NCBI RefSeq assembly: GCF_031200575.1 | Contig: NZ_CP133597.1 | Coordinates: 124,001-188,000 of the forward strand | Reading direction: 5' to 3' | Length of the DNA stretch: 64,000 nt | DNA from: Ferroplasma sp. | GTDB lineage: Archaea; Thermoplasmatota; Thermoplasmata; Thermoplasmatales; Thermoplasmataceae | Shown here: piece after piece, positions 27,468 to 39,543 of the stretch | Numbering within the stretch: position 1 is the stretch's first letter | Layout: each line of letters opens with the position of its first letter | Notes under the pieces: model-generated | The model's input: only the letters and a program-made list of their open reading frames with translations | Database searches by the model: none | Told to the model about the DNA's origin: nothing | Program-made: the position numbers and the translations under genes

Positions 27468-27952
27468 CTTTCCTGCACAGCAATGCATTCCCCGTTGGTA
27501 GTGCACCTTGAATAATCATTTAATGGATTGATATTAGTTTTGATAAAGTTCTGCGCCCATGAATACTTGGAAATAAATTCATCGGCTAAATCAGGATAGC
27601 CCATAATATACAGGGCTGCTGCAAGTGCCTCCAGAGATGATAGTTTCCCAGGTTTTCCATAATTAACCGGATTTACCGGCAACAGAAGGGGAAGTTTCCT
27701 GCCATTCTTCGCCTCTATATTTTCAATAGAACTTATTCTGTTCCATGAACCGTCGATTACAACAATACCATGCCTTTCATAAAGTTCTTTATCTGAATTT
27801 AGAAGGAAATTTTCTGAATATGGAGTTAGATATAGTTTACTGTAAATTTTATTTATAGGGATATGTATTGCCAGACCGTATCTTTCAAGTTTTTTCATTG
27901 TAGATTTTTTAGGGTCATCCTGATTCATGTAAACATAGAATATTTTTTCCAT
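27458..27952 (-). CDS. tsr3: rRNA aminocarboxypropyltransferase Tsr3 (DUF367)
   Basis: Transfers the 3-amino-3-carboxypropyl group from SAM to a hypermodified pseudouridine of small-subunit rRNA. It has 164 residues. Family motifs are DDPKKSTMKKL at the N terminus, VVIDGSWNRI near residue 87, LPLLLPVNPVNYGKPGKLSSLEALAAALYIMGY and KYSWAQNFIKTN. The archaeal substrate is presumed from yeast and archaeal Tsr3 work. The 3' end overlaps the convergent MurL-like gene by 10 nt. In eukaryotes it acts after Nep1; see the gene at 50350 for a possible Nep1-like protein. Confidence 0.9.
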   Translation of the reverse strand: MEKIFYVYMNQDDPKKSTMKKLERYGLAIHIPINKIYSKLYLTPYSENFLLNSDKELYERHGIVVIDGSWNRISSIENIEAKNGRKLPLLLPVNPVNYGKPGKLSSLEALAAALYIMGYPDLADEFISKYSWAQNFIKTNINPLNDYSRCTTNGECIAVQESYF

Positions 27953-28231
27953 GAAATATATCAGTTAGAATAAAAATATAAAATTTGGTATTTTATGTGC
28001 AGAAATTGACCGGTAATAAAAGTGTGTAGAAAAATTGAACAAATATATCAATGATTGAATACATTTATATAGTATATTTAAACGTTAATACAAAATTTCA
28101 ATATAATATTATTACTATATGTATAACTAATAAATATGTGGATTAAATATTAGTAAGTGTTTTAATAGGATGATTTAAATATACAAAGATAAAAATAGAA
28201 AAGTAGTTATATTGAATACTCATGGATTTCT

Positions 28232-29593
28232 ATGGTTGAAAATATGGACAAAGTTAAGGATATAATTGCCAGGGAAAACAGGATCCCCGTGTGGTCCCTA
28301 CCCACAGCATTTCTCGGAATTATAGGCCTGGGGTATTTCTTTACCTTTTATGATATATCAGATATTGGTCTTGCAATGCCTGCGATAGATGAACAATTCA
28401 ATCTCCATGGCTCTATAATTCTTTTCATAGCGCTTTCAGTTGGGCTTATAGGATATGCAATTGGATCTTACATTATAGGAAGCCTTGCAGATATATTTGG
28501 CCGGTATAGATCCATGATTTTAACCATGGCATTAACTGCAATCGGTTCCCTCGGGGATGCACTATCTTTCAACGTGCCTGAATTGACAATTTTCAGATTC
28601 ATAACAGGGATAGGCCTTGGTGCGGATCTCAATCTGGTATCCATATACATAACTGAATTTGCACCTTCTGCAGTTAGGGGTAAAATAACTGTATTCACCT
28701 TCCTTATAGGTATATTTGGGCAGGCTGTAACACCGTTTATAGGTTATTTCCTTGTGCCTGCCTTCACAACAGGATGGCGCTGGCTATTCGGAATTGGAGC
28801 AATAATCGCATTTATAGCAGTATTTTTGAGAATGGAGCTTCCTGAATCTCCAAGATGGCTCGCCACGAGGGGTAACAACATATCAAAGGCTGAAAAGGTT
28901 CTGGAAATGATGGAAGCAAATGCCAGCAAGAAGGTGGGAAAGCTTCCTGAACCACATCCAGAATCAGTTGTTGTGGAGGAGCCAAAATTCCCCACACTGT
29001 ATCTGTTCAAAAAACCATATTCAACCCGTATGGCGCTTCTTATAGCGGTGTGGTTTTTCTGGTACATAGGAAATTATGCGTTCCTTGGTGATGCTGCATC
29101 CCTGCTGGAGGGGATAGGATTTACAGTTGCAGCGGCCATACTGTACATAGCCATAGGGGCAATAATAGGTTATCCAGCAGGAGCCCTTATCATGATGTAT
29201 ACTTCAGATAAGTATGAAAGAAAGCATGTTATTTTTGCAGCTACCTTAGTATGGCTGATAGGCATGATATCTATGGCAACAAAAGTGATTGATTTCCTTT
29301 ATTTTGGATCTTTCCTTGCCGCACTTGGACTGGGGATGTACCTTCAGGTAGCATACACGTTCACTGCAGAAAATTATCCCACAAGGGCCAGGAGCTCAGG
29401 ATTTGGTATAACTGATGGTATAGGGCATGGTGGAGGCGCGCTGGGTGCAATACTCCTGCCCATACTTGTTGCAACCTATTCATGGGCATTTGGATTTGTT
29501 TTCATTGGAATTACGGGCTTCATAGCCGGACTTCTTGTACTCATAGGGGGCACAAGAGTGTCAAGAAGAAACCTGGAAGACATATCTGAATGA
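28232..29593 (+). CDS. MFS transporter, sugar/metabolite:H+ symporter type
   Basis: Major facilitator of 453 residues with about 12 membrane segments and a cytoplasmic loop near residues 205-265. The signature ADIFGRYRS between segments 2 and 3 and PESPRWLATRG at the start of the central loop place it in the sugar/metabolite:H+ symporter group. GAALIG-type substrate motifs are not diagnostic. It stands alone after a 279-nt AT-rich spacer (27953-28231) that contains several TATA-like tracts, including TTTAAATATA about 50 nt upstream, and no gene I can support. Substrate unknown; organic acid or sugar is plausible for an acidophile. Confidence 0.85.
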   Translation: MVENMDKVKDIIARENRIPVWSLPTAFLGIIGLGYFFTFYDISDIGLAMPAIDEQFNLHGSIILFIALSVGLIGYAIGSYIIGSLADIFGRYRSMILTMALTAIGSLGDALSFNVPELTIFRFITGIGLGADLNLVSIYITEFAPSAVRGKITVFTFLIGIFGQAVTPFIGYFLVPAFTTGWRWLFGIGAIIAFIAVFLRMELPESPRWLATRGNNISKAEKVLEMMEANASKKVGKLPEPHPESVVVEEPKFPTLYLFKKPYSTRMALLIAVWFFWYIGNYAFLGDAASLLEGIGFTVAAAILYIAIGAIIGYPAGALIMMYTSDKYERKHVIFAATLVWLIGMISMATKVIDFLYFGSFLAALGLGMYLQVAYTFTAENYPTRARSSGFGITDGIGHGGGALGAILLPILVATYSWAFGFVFIGITGFIAGLLVLIGGTRVSRRNLEDISE

Positions 29594-29721
29594 AATAAAT
29601 TTTTAAACATTAAACAATATTTATCAAATAATCAGAATTTTTATTCCATAATTTCGTGATTATTTGAAGTTTTCTTATCAATACATATTATTTATCGAAT
29701 TACATGCATTCCATGCAATGA

Positions 29722-31678
<1,957 letters not shown>

Positions 31679-31679
31679 A

Positions 31680-34600
31680 ATGATAGACCATAATCTGGAT
31701 AAATATAATAAAGCCCTTACAAAAAGCGTCAATGAATGCTACGAAATAGCCCTGGAGGCAAGATCCCTGGGCAGGGACGTTTCCACAGACGTAGAAATAC
31801 CGCTGGCCAATGACATGGCTGAAAGGGTTGAAAAATTAATTCAGATTGATGGAATCGCAAATGATATAAGGGAACTCAGCAAAACAAAGTCCAGGGAAGA
31901 AGTATCCCTGGAGATTTCCAGAAAGGTTGCTGAAATGCTCAAGTCCGATAGAAGAATGGCACTTGAAAAATCGGTTCGGGTTGGGCTAGCAATTTTAACA
32001 GAGGGAATACTTGTTGCCCCACTGGAGGGAATCAAGGAGGTTAACATAGTTCCAAACGATGATGGTACTGAATACGTTGATATTGTATATTCAGGGCCCA
32101 TAAGAAGTGCCGGTGGAACTGCACAGGCCCTCAGTGTTTTGATGGCAGATATTGTCCGCAGGGAATTGAACATAGGGAGTTTTAAGGCAACGGATGAGGA
32201 GATAGAGCGTTATATAGAGGAGATACAGGCCTATAACAGGTCAAAGCACTTGCAGTATCTTCCGACTCCAGATGAAATACGGCTTGTTATTGGCAATTCT
32301 CCGGTTATGATAGATGGAGAGGGAAGCGAGGAGGAAGAAATATCAGGACACAGGGACATGAAACGCATCCCCACCAACCGTATAAGGGGAGGAATGTGCC
32401 TTGTTCTCTGTGAGGGTTTAATTCAAAAATCAAGAAAGGTCCTTAAGTATACAAACTTAATGAATTTAAAGGAATGGAATATCCTGGAAAAAATAGGCAA
32501 AAATAAAACTGAAGAGAAGGGGGATACCTCACAGAAATATCTCCGTGATATAATAGCAGGGAGGCCTGTTTTCGGATATCCTAACAGGCCAGGAGGATTC
32601 AGGCTAAGGTACGGGAGATCAAGGCTTTCAGGACTTGCTGCAGCGTCCATAAATCCAGTTTCAATGTACATTGTGGATCAGTTCATAGCCATAGGTTCCC
32701 AGATAAAGGTGGAACTGCCTGGAAAGGCTGCTGCAATAACACCCTGTGATACGATAGATGGGCCATCCGTGCTTCTAAAATCTGGAGAACACAGGAAGAT
32801 AAGGACAGTTGAGGAGGCAAAATCCATAGAAGATCAGATAGAGATGATAACTGATCTGGGTGAAATCCTTATTGCCTATGGAGATTTTCTGGAAAACAAC
32901 AAAAATCTGGTAACCTCTCCATTTACTTTGGAATGGTGGTCATATTATTTGCCTGATGATTTAAAAAAATTCGAACGTTCGAAGCCCGATCAGTTTGAGG
33001 CGGTCGAAATATCGAGAAAATACAATATACCTCTTTATCCTGAATATGATTATTACTGGCATGATTTAACGGTGGAAGAACTTAAATCACTTATTTCTAT
33101 GATTAAGCGGGGCAAAATAAATGATGGAAAACTGTATATTAGTGCAGACGCAAAGGATGTTCTTATAAAACTGGGTATCGAGTTCAAACATGAGGGTGAT
33201 TATATTGTATTAAAGGAGTATTATCCATTACTTGCATCCACCGGCTTTTCCATAGAAAATGGAGTTCCAATGGGAGATGGCACTTTTACAGCTAATAGTG
33301 CCCTTGAGGCTGTTAACCAGCTTTCCGGCATCATAATCAAGGCAAGGTCCCCTGTTCGTGTGGGGGCAAGGCTTGGTAGACCTGAGAAGGCAGGGGACAG
33401 GAAAATGAAACCCAAGGTCCATGTATTGTTCCCCATCCTCAATTACGGTGATAACAGAAGATCAATACTTAATGCTGCAAAGAATAAAACTGAGTATACC
33501 ATAGAACTCAATGCAAGAGTGTGCAAAAACTGTGGCAATGAAACACCGTTAACAGTGTGTGAGAACTGCGGTTCAGTAACATACAACCAGAACCAGAACA
33601 GAAAAATGAAAATCGACCTTAATAATGTCCTCCAGAAGGCAGAGTCGAGACTTAATATAAGGCCAGACCAGGTTAAGGAATTAAAGGGTGTTAAAAAATT
33701 AATGTCAAAGAACAACGCCGTCGAGCCTATAGAAAAAGGGATATTAAGATCGATACATGATATAAGCATCAACAAGGATGGCACATGCAGGTACGATATG
33801 TCAGATATACCTATAACCCATTTCAAAAAATCCGAACTTAACCTGACATCTGAACAGCTTGAGGCGCTGGGTTATCCCGACCAGGAGATAAATGAAATAT
33901 ATCCACAGGACATAATAATACCAGAAGACTCAGCCAGGTATCTCCTGAATGTTGCAAATTTTGTTGATGATTTGCTGGTCCGTTATTACAATATGCAGCC
34001 ATATTATTCATGCCACGATATAAATGATCTTATAGGTGAGCTTGTTATTGGACTGGCCCCACATACATCAGGAGGCATTGTTTCAAGAATAATTGGATTC
34101 TCAAAGGTAAGTGGATGCTACGCCCATCCCTTTTATCATGCTGCCAAAAGAAGGAACTGTGATGGGGATGAGGACAGTATAATGCTTCTGCTTGAAGGGC
34201 TGCTTGATTTTTCCAGAGATTTCCTGCCATCTACCACTGGCGGTTTAATGGACGCCCCTTTGGTACTTACAGTGCTTCTGGATCCTGAAGAAGTGGACAA
34301 GGAGGCAATGAATGTTGATACACTATGGAAATATCCACTGGAATTTTACCAGGCCACCGAAAAGGGTATTCCACCTTCCCAGATAGAGAAAATTATGCTC
34401 ACAATGAAAGCAAAAATAGAGGCCCAGGGAATATATACCGGTTCTGGATTTTCCTTTGATACATCTGACCTGAACGGTGGAGTGCTGATGTCTGCGTATA
34501 AAACCATAGACTCCATGGAGGAAAAGATAGAAAAACAGCTGGGACTGGCAACCAAGCTTTTATCCGTTGATGAGAACGATGTTGCCGCAAGGGTAATATC

Positions 34601-34922
34601 ATCACATTTTCTACCAGATATGTTTGGTAATATGAGGAGTTTCTTCACACAGGAATTCCGCTGCACTAAGTGCAACACAAAATTCAGGCGTATCCCACTC
34701 TCAGGGAAATGTTTGAAGTGCGGATCAGACAATATCATACTGACAATACATCATGGTAGCATAGTAAAATATCTAAAGGAGACGGAAAAGGTCATGGATG
34801 AATACAGACTGCCAGTTTACCTGCAGTACCAGATAAGGCGTTTAATAGATTCAATAGACAATACATTCGATGTTTCTGAACCTGTTAAGGTTGAAGAAAC
34901 AACACTGGAATCATTTAAATAA
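31680..34922 (+). CDS. polC: DNA polymerase D large subunit DP2
   Basis: Catalytic subunit of the archaeal replicative polymerase PolD. It has 1080 residues, one uninterrupted chain without intein. The active-site acidic cluster is NCDGDED near residue 826. Zinc-binding modules are CKNCG...CENCG near 614 and CTKCN...CLKCG near 1003-1023. SGPIRSAGGTAQALS and NRIRGGMCLVLCEG near 140-245 are typical N-terminal motifs. The C-terminal tail would contact the small subunit DP1, which is not encoded in the window. Start 1 nt after the SCP2 stop implies coupling. Confidence 0.97.
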   Translation: MIDHNLDKYNKALTKSVNECYEIALEARSLGRDVSTDVEIPLANDMAERVEKLIQIDGIANDIRELSKTKSREEVSLEISRKVAEMLKSDRRMALEKSVRVGLAILTEGILVAPLEGIKEVNIVPNDDGTEYVDIVYSGPIRSAGGTAQALSVLMADIVRRELNIGSFKATDEEIERYIEEIQAYNRSKHLQYLPTPDEIRLVIGNSPVMIDGEGSEEEEISGHRDMKRIPTNRIRGGMCLVLCEGLIQKSRKVLKYTNLMNLKEWNILEKIGKNKTEEKGDTSQKYLRDIIAGRPVFGYPNRPGGFRLRYGRSRLSGLAAASINPVSMYIVDQFIAIGSQIKVELPGKAAAITPCDTIDGPSVLLKSGEHRKIRTVEEAKSIEDQIEMITDLGEILIAYGDFLENNKNLVTSPFTLEWWSYYLPDDLKKFERSKPDQFEAVEISRKYNIPLYPEYDYYWHDLTVEELKSLISMIKRGKINDGKLYISADAKDVLIKLGIEFKHEGDYIVLKEYYPLLASTGFSIENGVPMGDGTFTANSALEAVNQLSGIIIKARSPVRVGARLGRPEKAGDRKMKPKVHVLFPILNYGDNRRSILNAAKNKTEYTIELNARVCKNCGNETPLTVCENCGSVTYNQNQNRKMKIDLNNVLQKAESRLNIRPDQVKELKGVKKLMSKNNAVEPIEKGILRSIHDISINKDGTCRYDMSDIPITHFKKSELNLTSEQLEALGYPDQEINEIYPQDIIIPEDSARYLLNVANFVDDLLVRYYNMQPYYSCHDINDLIGELVIGLAPHTSGGIVSRIIGFSKVSGCYAHPFYHAAKRRNCDGDEDSIMLLLEGLLDFSRDFLPSTTGGLMDAPLVLTVLLDPEEVDKEAMNVDTLWKYPLEFYQATEKGIPPSQIEKIMLTMKAKIEAQGIYTGSGFSFDTSDLNGGVLMSAYKTIDSMEEKIEKQLGLATKLLSVDENDVAARVISSHFLPDMFGNMRSFFTQEFRCTKCNTKFRRIPLSGKCLKCGSDNIILTIHHGSIVKYLKETEKVMDEYRLPVYLQYQIRRLIDSIDNTFDVSEPVKVEETTLESFK

Positions 34923-34941
34923 AGACAAGCAATAGAGAAGT

Positions 34942-35721
34942 ATGATAGGTTCATTATTTGTAACAGGACCAGCAGGTACCGGTAAGTCTACATTCTGCGG
35001 TGCTTTCAAGGACTGGCTTATACAGAATGAATATGATGCAATTATTGTGAATCTGGATCCTGGCGCAGAATACCTGCCATATGAACCAGATATTGATATA
35101 AGGGAGTTTATTTCCCTGAATGAGGTTATGTCAGCCTATTCACTGGGCCCGAATGGTGCACAGATAGTTGCTGCTGATTTGCTTCTGGATAATATAGAAA
35201 AAATAAAATCAAAACTTGACCTTTATGATGATTATTATGTAATATTTGATACACCCGGGCAGATAGAGCTTTTCAGCTTCAGACCAGGGAGCCCGCTGCT
35301 GGTTAAATCGCTGGCGAATAAAAAGGCCATGATAGCGTTTATGGCGGATTCCATGATTTCACAAACACCTTCTGGTTATGTTTCTGAAAAAATGCTTTTC
35401 GGTTCCGTATACTCCAGGTTTTATGTTCCAATGATGTTCATACTGAACAAAATTGACCTCATTGGAGAAGACAAGGTCAAAGAAATATCAGATTGGGAGG
35501 ATAGCCCGGATCTCCTCTATGATGAACTGAGAAATGAGAATACAGATACAGTAAAGGATTACTTTCTTAATATAATAAATGCACTCAAGGACTCTGAAAT
35601 ATTGAATAAAATAATTCCTGTATCTTCAAAGGACGCTATGGGTTTTGAGGATGTATATACTGATATGTCAGATTTTTTCCAGGGAGGAGAGGATACAGAT
35701 ACCATGTATAGGGATGACTGA
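34942..35721 (+). CDS. GPN-loop GTPase
   Basis: GTPase of the GPN/XAB1 family, 259 residues, likely a homodimer as in Pyrococcus PAB0955. The Walker A motif is GPAGTGKSTF at residues 8-17. The defining GPN triplet is in SLGPNGAQ near residue 73, DTPGQIELF is the G3 region, and LNKIDL is G4. Eukaryotic relatives assist RNA polymerase assembly; the archaeal role is not settled. It follows DP2 after 19 nt and precedes ubiA in the same direction. Confidence 0.93.
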   Translation: MIGSLFVTGPAGTGKSTFCGAFKDWLIQNEYDAIIVNLDPGAEYLPYEPDIDIREFISLNEVMSAYSLGPNGAQIVAADLLLDNIEKIKSKLDLYDDYYVIFDTPGQIELFSFRPGSPLLVKSLANKKAMIAFMADSMISQTPSGYVSEKMLFGSVYSRFYVPMMFILNKIDLIGEDKVKEISDWEDSPDLLYDELRNENTDTVKDYFLNIINALKDSEILNKIIPVSSKDAMGFEDVYTDMSDFFQGGEDTDTMYRDD

Positions 35722-35764
35722 CCGCCGTATTGTTAATTAACTATTTTGCCATGGTGGTAATGAT

Positions 35765-36610
35765 ATGAAGGCAAGAGAGCTCGTTGATTTCATAAAACTT
35801 GAGCATACGGTATTCGATCTCCCGTTTATTTATGCCGGTGCAATAATAGCATCTGCCGGTTCATATCATTTTTTGAAATACATAATAATACTTATTACTG
35901 CCACAAGTGCAAGAGGAGCAGGCATGTCCATAAACAGGATACTGGGCCTGCGCTATGATAAAATCAACCCAAGGAAAAAGGACTGGTCCCTGGTAAAGGG
36001 CACAATGAAGCTCAGAACTGCATATCTATTCACAGCCATCCTCATAGCAGTATTTGAAATTTCAACATATTTACTTAACGATGTTGTGCTCTATCTTTCA
36101 CCGGTTGTGATACTATTTTTCATAGCCGATCCACTTTTAAAAAGGGTAACATCATGGAGGCATCTTTTCATGGGGTTTACAATAGGGCTTGGAGTTCTTG
36201 GAGGATTCCTTGCCATAACACCGGTTTTCCCACCCCTGATAATTTACATTACCGTCCTTATTTCTACCTTCTGGATAGCCGGATTTGATATTATATACAC
36301 CATACCGGATATGGATTACGACAGGAAGAACAATCTGAAAACCCTGAATGTTAGGTTCGGCCTCAGGAATGGGATGGTCATATCATATATTTTCCATATA
36401 TTTACCATATTGCTGTTCGTTTTCATAGCCTTCCTGGTAAGAAATATTTATTATGATTTTCTACTGATCCCCATAATAGGATTGATACTTTACGAGCATG
36501 TTATTGTAAACCCATCAAATATAAAAACCATCAGAATGTCTTTTTTCAATGCAAATTCATTTATAGGAATTATATTTCTGATCGGCATGATAATATCATT
36601 TTACCGGTGA
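35765..36610 (+). CDS. UbiA family prenyltransferase, MqnP-like copy 1
   Basis: Membrane aromatic prenyltransferase of 281 residues with about eight or nine membrane segments. Similarity to MqnP-type enzymes is seen in ARGAGMSINRILGLRYDKINPR and GFDIIYTIPDMDYDRKNNLKTL. The first Asp-rich motif, normally NRxxDxxxD, reads NRILGLRYD, so the central Asp is Gly. The second motif is intact. It is preceded by GGTGGT and may belong to the pyrG-DP2-GPN operon. A candidate role is prenylation of the menaquinone precursor, but the copy at 42258 has the better first motif. A (G)GGP-type lipid transferase is an alternative. Confidence 0.8.
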   Translation: MKARELVDFIKLEHTVFDLPFIYAGAIIASAGSYHFLKYIIILITATSARGAGMSINRILGLRYDKINPRKKDWSLVKGTMKLRTAYLFTAILIAVFEISTYLLNDVVLYLSPVVILFFIADPLLKRVTSWRHLFMGFTIGLGVLGGFLAITPVFPPLIIYITVLISTFWIAGFDIIYTIPDMDYDRKNNLKTLNVRFGLRNGMVISYIFHIFTILLFVFIAFLVRNIYYDFLLIPIIGLILYEHVIVNPSNIKTIRMSFFNANSFIGIIFLIGMIISFYR

Positions 36611-36611
36611 A

Positions 36612-38585
36612 TTAGAGAACGATTCTCACATCCACAGCAAATGCACCTTTTTCATTTACAATTAATGGATTTATGTCCATCTCCTTAATATTTAGATCTA
36701 TAAACATGTTTGATATCTTCGATATGGCACTCACCGTTGCATTTACATCGTAATTGCTATTCCTTGCCCTGAGCATGTCCAGAATCTTACTCTCCTTTAT
36801 CATCCTGTATGCTTCATCCTCGGAAACAGGGCATATACCATAGCTCAGGCTTTTTATGACCTCCATATAAACCCCTCCTATTCCCACCACAATAGCTGGC
36901 CCAAATACGGGATCCTTTATTCCCCCGACAAATATTTCGGCCCCGGAAACCTGCTGCTGCATTATCACCCTTTTATAGTTGAGTTCTGTAAATGCCTTTG
37001 AAACTGTATCTTTCTCCACATTCATAATAACACCTTTTACGTCTGTTTTATGCACAGGTGTATCAGGTGAAATTTTCATTACAAATGGATATCCAACAGT
37101 ATCTGATTTTGCCTGGGCTTCATCCACGTTTTCAGCCATTGCATAGAGAGGTGTTCCTATTCCATATATCTCCATAAGTTCCATTGCCTCAAAATCCCTA
37201 AGATAGGTTTTTCCAGTAACCAGGTCAGCTGCCTTCCTTATTGGATTGGATGTCCTGATCTTTTTTACAGGTTCAGGCCTTTCCACCATATACTTTATTG
37301 ATTTGATCGCGTCCTCAGGGAATATAAATGATGGAACCGATACGGAGTCGAGAAGCTTTGCCGCTGCGTTCTGGTCCAGGCCCATGGTAATCCCTATTAC
37401 TCCCTTTCCGCGATAATTTACCACTGCCTTTGCAACATCAGAACAGGTAACCATGGGTAAGGACTGCACAATAACTATTTTAGTACAGTCCAGATCCTTT
37501 ACTATCCCAAGGGCGTTATTATATCTGGTATAATCAGCATCCCCGGAAAGGTCTATAGGATTTCTAGGCGTACTCTGTGCCGGTATCACACTCAATAGCT
37601 CCTGCTTTATCCTGTCAGGAAGTTCTATTTCCTTCAAACCCTCCGTATCTATTGCGTCTGTAGCCAGCACTCCGTGTCCTCCAGAGTTTGTGATTATAAG
37701 TATATCGCCTGTTACCGGTTCTGAAGATAATACTATCTTTGCAAGATTGAGCATGTCCTCTATATTGTCCACAAATATGCCACCAACAGTTCTCACTGCA
37801 GCACGGAAGATATCTATAGATCCTGCGACACTGGCTGTATGTGTCTTAACAGCGGCTGCCCCTGTTTTTCCTATTCCGCCCTTCAGGAATATGACTGGCT
37901 TTCTTTTTGTAACATCCGGTATAACTGACAGGAACTTATTCCCGGATGAAACACCCTCCAGATATGAAAATACTGCCCTGGTTTCAACATCCGAGGAAAG
38001 GAATTGAAGTGCATCCGTTTCGTCCACATCTGCCTGGTTCCCAAGGCTAATGAAATAGCTAATTCCCACATTGGATTCCTGGGCCCAGTTGAGCATGTAC
38101 ACACCCAGCCCACCGCTCTGTGCAACAATTGCAGCCTTTCCCCTTTTTACATCTGCAAAGGCAAAGGTTGCGTTAACCTCAGGTGTTATTAAACCGATCG
38201 TGTTTGGACCAAGGACACGTATATTATTTTCTCTGGCAGTTGCCATTATCCTGTCCTCAAGTTCTGCCCCGTGCTGGTCAGTTTCCTTAAAACCAGAGGT
38301 TATAATGATTGCAGCTCCTGCTTTTATTGCTGCTGCATCCTCCATCACCCCTGGCACAGCATCCCTTGGAACAACGATTACAACAAGATCGACCTGATCC
38401 TTTATATCCCTCAAATTTTTATATGCAGCGTAACCCAGTATTTCAGAATTTTTATTATTCACAGGATAAATTTTGCCCGAGAAAGATGATGATATGTTCC
38501 TTAAAATGATGTTGCCGACCTTGAGGCTATCAGAAGATGCACCAACAATTGCTATGCTTTTAGGTTTAAATAATTGTTCCAGCAT
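36612..38585 (-). CDS. acyl-CoA synthetase, ADP-forming (fused alpha-beta)
   Basis: Converts an acyl-CoA, ADP and phosphate to the acid, CoA and ATP, an archaeal way to make ATP from acetyl-CoA or related acyl-CoAs. It has 657 residues. The N-terminal CoA-binding domain has KSIAVIGASSD-like KSIAIVGASSDSLKVGN, and the succinyl-CoA-ligase-like part holds the phosphohistidine in KTHTASVAGS near residue 258. The ATP-grasp beta part (about 445-657) has YPFVMKISPDTPVHKTDVKGV. Acyl specificity is not readable. It ends 2 nt from the convergent ubiA stop. Confidence 0.93.
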   Translation of the reverse strand: MLEQLFKPKSIAIVGASSDSLKVGNIILRNISSSFSGKIYPVNNKNSEILGYAAYKNLRDIKDQVDLVVIVVPRDAVPGVMEDAAAIKAGAAIIITSGFKETDQHGAELEDRIMATARENNIRVLGPNTIGLITPEVNATFAFADVKRGKAAIVAQSGGLGVYMLNWAQESNVGISYFISLGNQADVDETDALQFLSSDVETRAVFSYLEGVSSGNKFLSVIPDVTKRKPVIFLKGGIGKTGAAAVKTHTASVAGSIDIFRAAVRTVGGIFVDNIEDMLNLAKIVLSSEPVTGDILIITNSGGHGVLATDAIDTEGLKEIELPDRIKQELLSVIPAQSTPRNPIDLSGDADYTRYNNALGIVKDLDCTKIVIVQSLPMVTCSDVAKAVVNYRGKGVIGITMGLDQNAAAKLLDSVSVPSFIFPEDAIKSIKYMVERPEPVKKIRTSNPIRKAADLVTGKTYLRDFEAMELMEIYGIGTPLYAMAENVDEAQAKSDTVGYPFVMKISPDTPVHKTDVKGVIMNVEKDTVSKAFTELNYKRVIMQQQVSGAEIFVGGIKDPVFGPAIVVGIGGVYMEVIKSLSYGICPVSEDEAYRMIKESKILDMLRARNSNYDVNATVSAISKISNMFIDLNIKEMDINPLIVNEKGAFAVDVRIVL

Positions 38586-38628
38586 AAACTATTATTTATC
38601 ATTGAGTTAAATAGTTTCCCCATAGGAG

Positions 38629-39204
38629 CTATAACGGAAAATCCTCACCCAGGTCCCTAGTATCAATGACATCTATGAACTGGCTTATCATTTCCAGCGA
38701 TTGGAAATATAACCGTTCAGAATAAGTTGAGGATATGTCAGATACCACTATGCTTCTATATTCACGCATACCTGCATTAATAGAGCTGATGAACACATCA
38801 GTATCTGTTAAAAATCCGCCAAATAATACAGTTTTTCTTTCAGTATCTTTGAGGACGTTTTCAATATTGCTTTGATAAAAAATATCCTCTTTTTGAACTT
38901 TTATTTCATTTTTTACTGCTATCTTATTATTAAATTCCTTTATAAAATTTTCATCATAATCAGATTCCGGGGGCATATTCTTTTTCCTGTTCTTTTCCTT
39001 TAAATTATGTATTACATTTAAATCAGGGTTACTGACATTATAGCAGATTTCTCTTTTGGTGAATATAACAGGGATATTGTATTTGGAGATGAAGGAATTC
39101 ATATAATCCATACCCATGAGAAATTCCATTTTGCTAAATGTGTGCCTGAAAAACTCTGTACTGTAATTAATCATAACCAATGATGTATCATCTGGATTTA
39201 TCAT
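38629..39204 (-). CDS. isochorismatase-fold protein lacking the catalytic cysteine
   Basis: Protein of 191 residues with the cysteine-hydrolase (isochorismatase-like) pattern: an N-terminal strand LVMINYSTEF, a lysine near KVQKEDIFYQ, then VLFGGFLTDTDVFISSINAGMREYRSIVVSDISST. In active members the first strand ends with Asp (IDMQNDF) and the nucleophile is Cys (TxxCVxxT). Here the first is Asn and the second is Asp, so two of three catalytic residues are gone. It may be a non-catalytic or altered family member. It stands alone on the minus strand next to a tRNA gene. Confidence 0.65.
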   Translation of the reverse strand: MINPDDTSLVMINYSTEFFRHTFSKMEFLMGMDYMNSFISKYNIPVIFTKREICYNVSNPDLNVIHNLKEKNRKKNMPPESDYDENFIKEFNNKIAVKNEIKVQKEDIFYQSNIENVLKDTERKTVLFGGFLTDTDVFISSINAGMREYRSIVVSDISSTYSERLYFQSLEMISQFIDVIDTRDLGEDFPL

Positions 39205-39246
39205 AGATGTTTATACATGGAAAGTATTTTTAACTTATTCAATAAA

Positions 39247-39257
39247 TTATATATAAA
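39247..39257 (+). promoter_or_regulatory. TATA box of tRNA-Leu
   Basis: TTATATATAAA is centred about 25 nt before the mature 5' end at 39277, as expected for an archaeal tRNA promoter. Confidence 0.6.
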
Positions 39258-39276
39258 GTTCCATGATACAGAGTAC

Positions 39277-39360
39277 GCGGAGATTGCCGAGCTAGGAAAA
39301 GGCGATGGATTTAGGGTCCATTTCCGCAGGGATTCGTGGGTTCAAATCCCACTCTCCGCA
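39277..39360 (+). tRNA. tRNA-Leu (anticodon UAG)
   Basis: An 84-nt class II tRNA. The acceptor stem GCGGAGA pairs with TCTCCGC, the discriminator is A at 39360, and CCA is not encoded. The anticodon stem ATGGA/TCCAT encloses the loop TTTAGGG, giving anticodon TAG. The long variable arm lies after it, and the T arm is GTGGG-TTCAAAT-CCCAC. No intron is present in the anticodon loop. A protein frame over the same bases was not accepted. Confidence 0.96.
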
Positions 39361-39543
39361 TTATGCAGGCAGGCTGATATTGCAACAATCTATAGGTTTC
39401 TTATTTTATATAAAACTATATTCAGCATAGTGCCACCTTATAATGAAGATATGAAGATTGCTTTTAGGCACCCTAACCTACGGACTCTGTCCAGTGAAAT
39501 ATAATTTAGAAGGCTTAAAATATAAGTATAATATTCAATTAAA

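Noticed and set aside
39217-39504. A 95-residue frame covering the tRNA-Leu gene
   Set aside because: The bases form a complete cloverleaf with promoter; the frame has no independent support.
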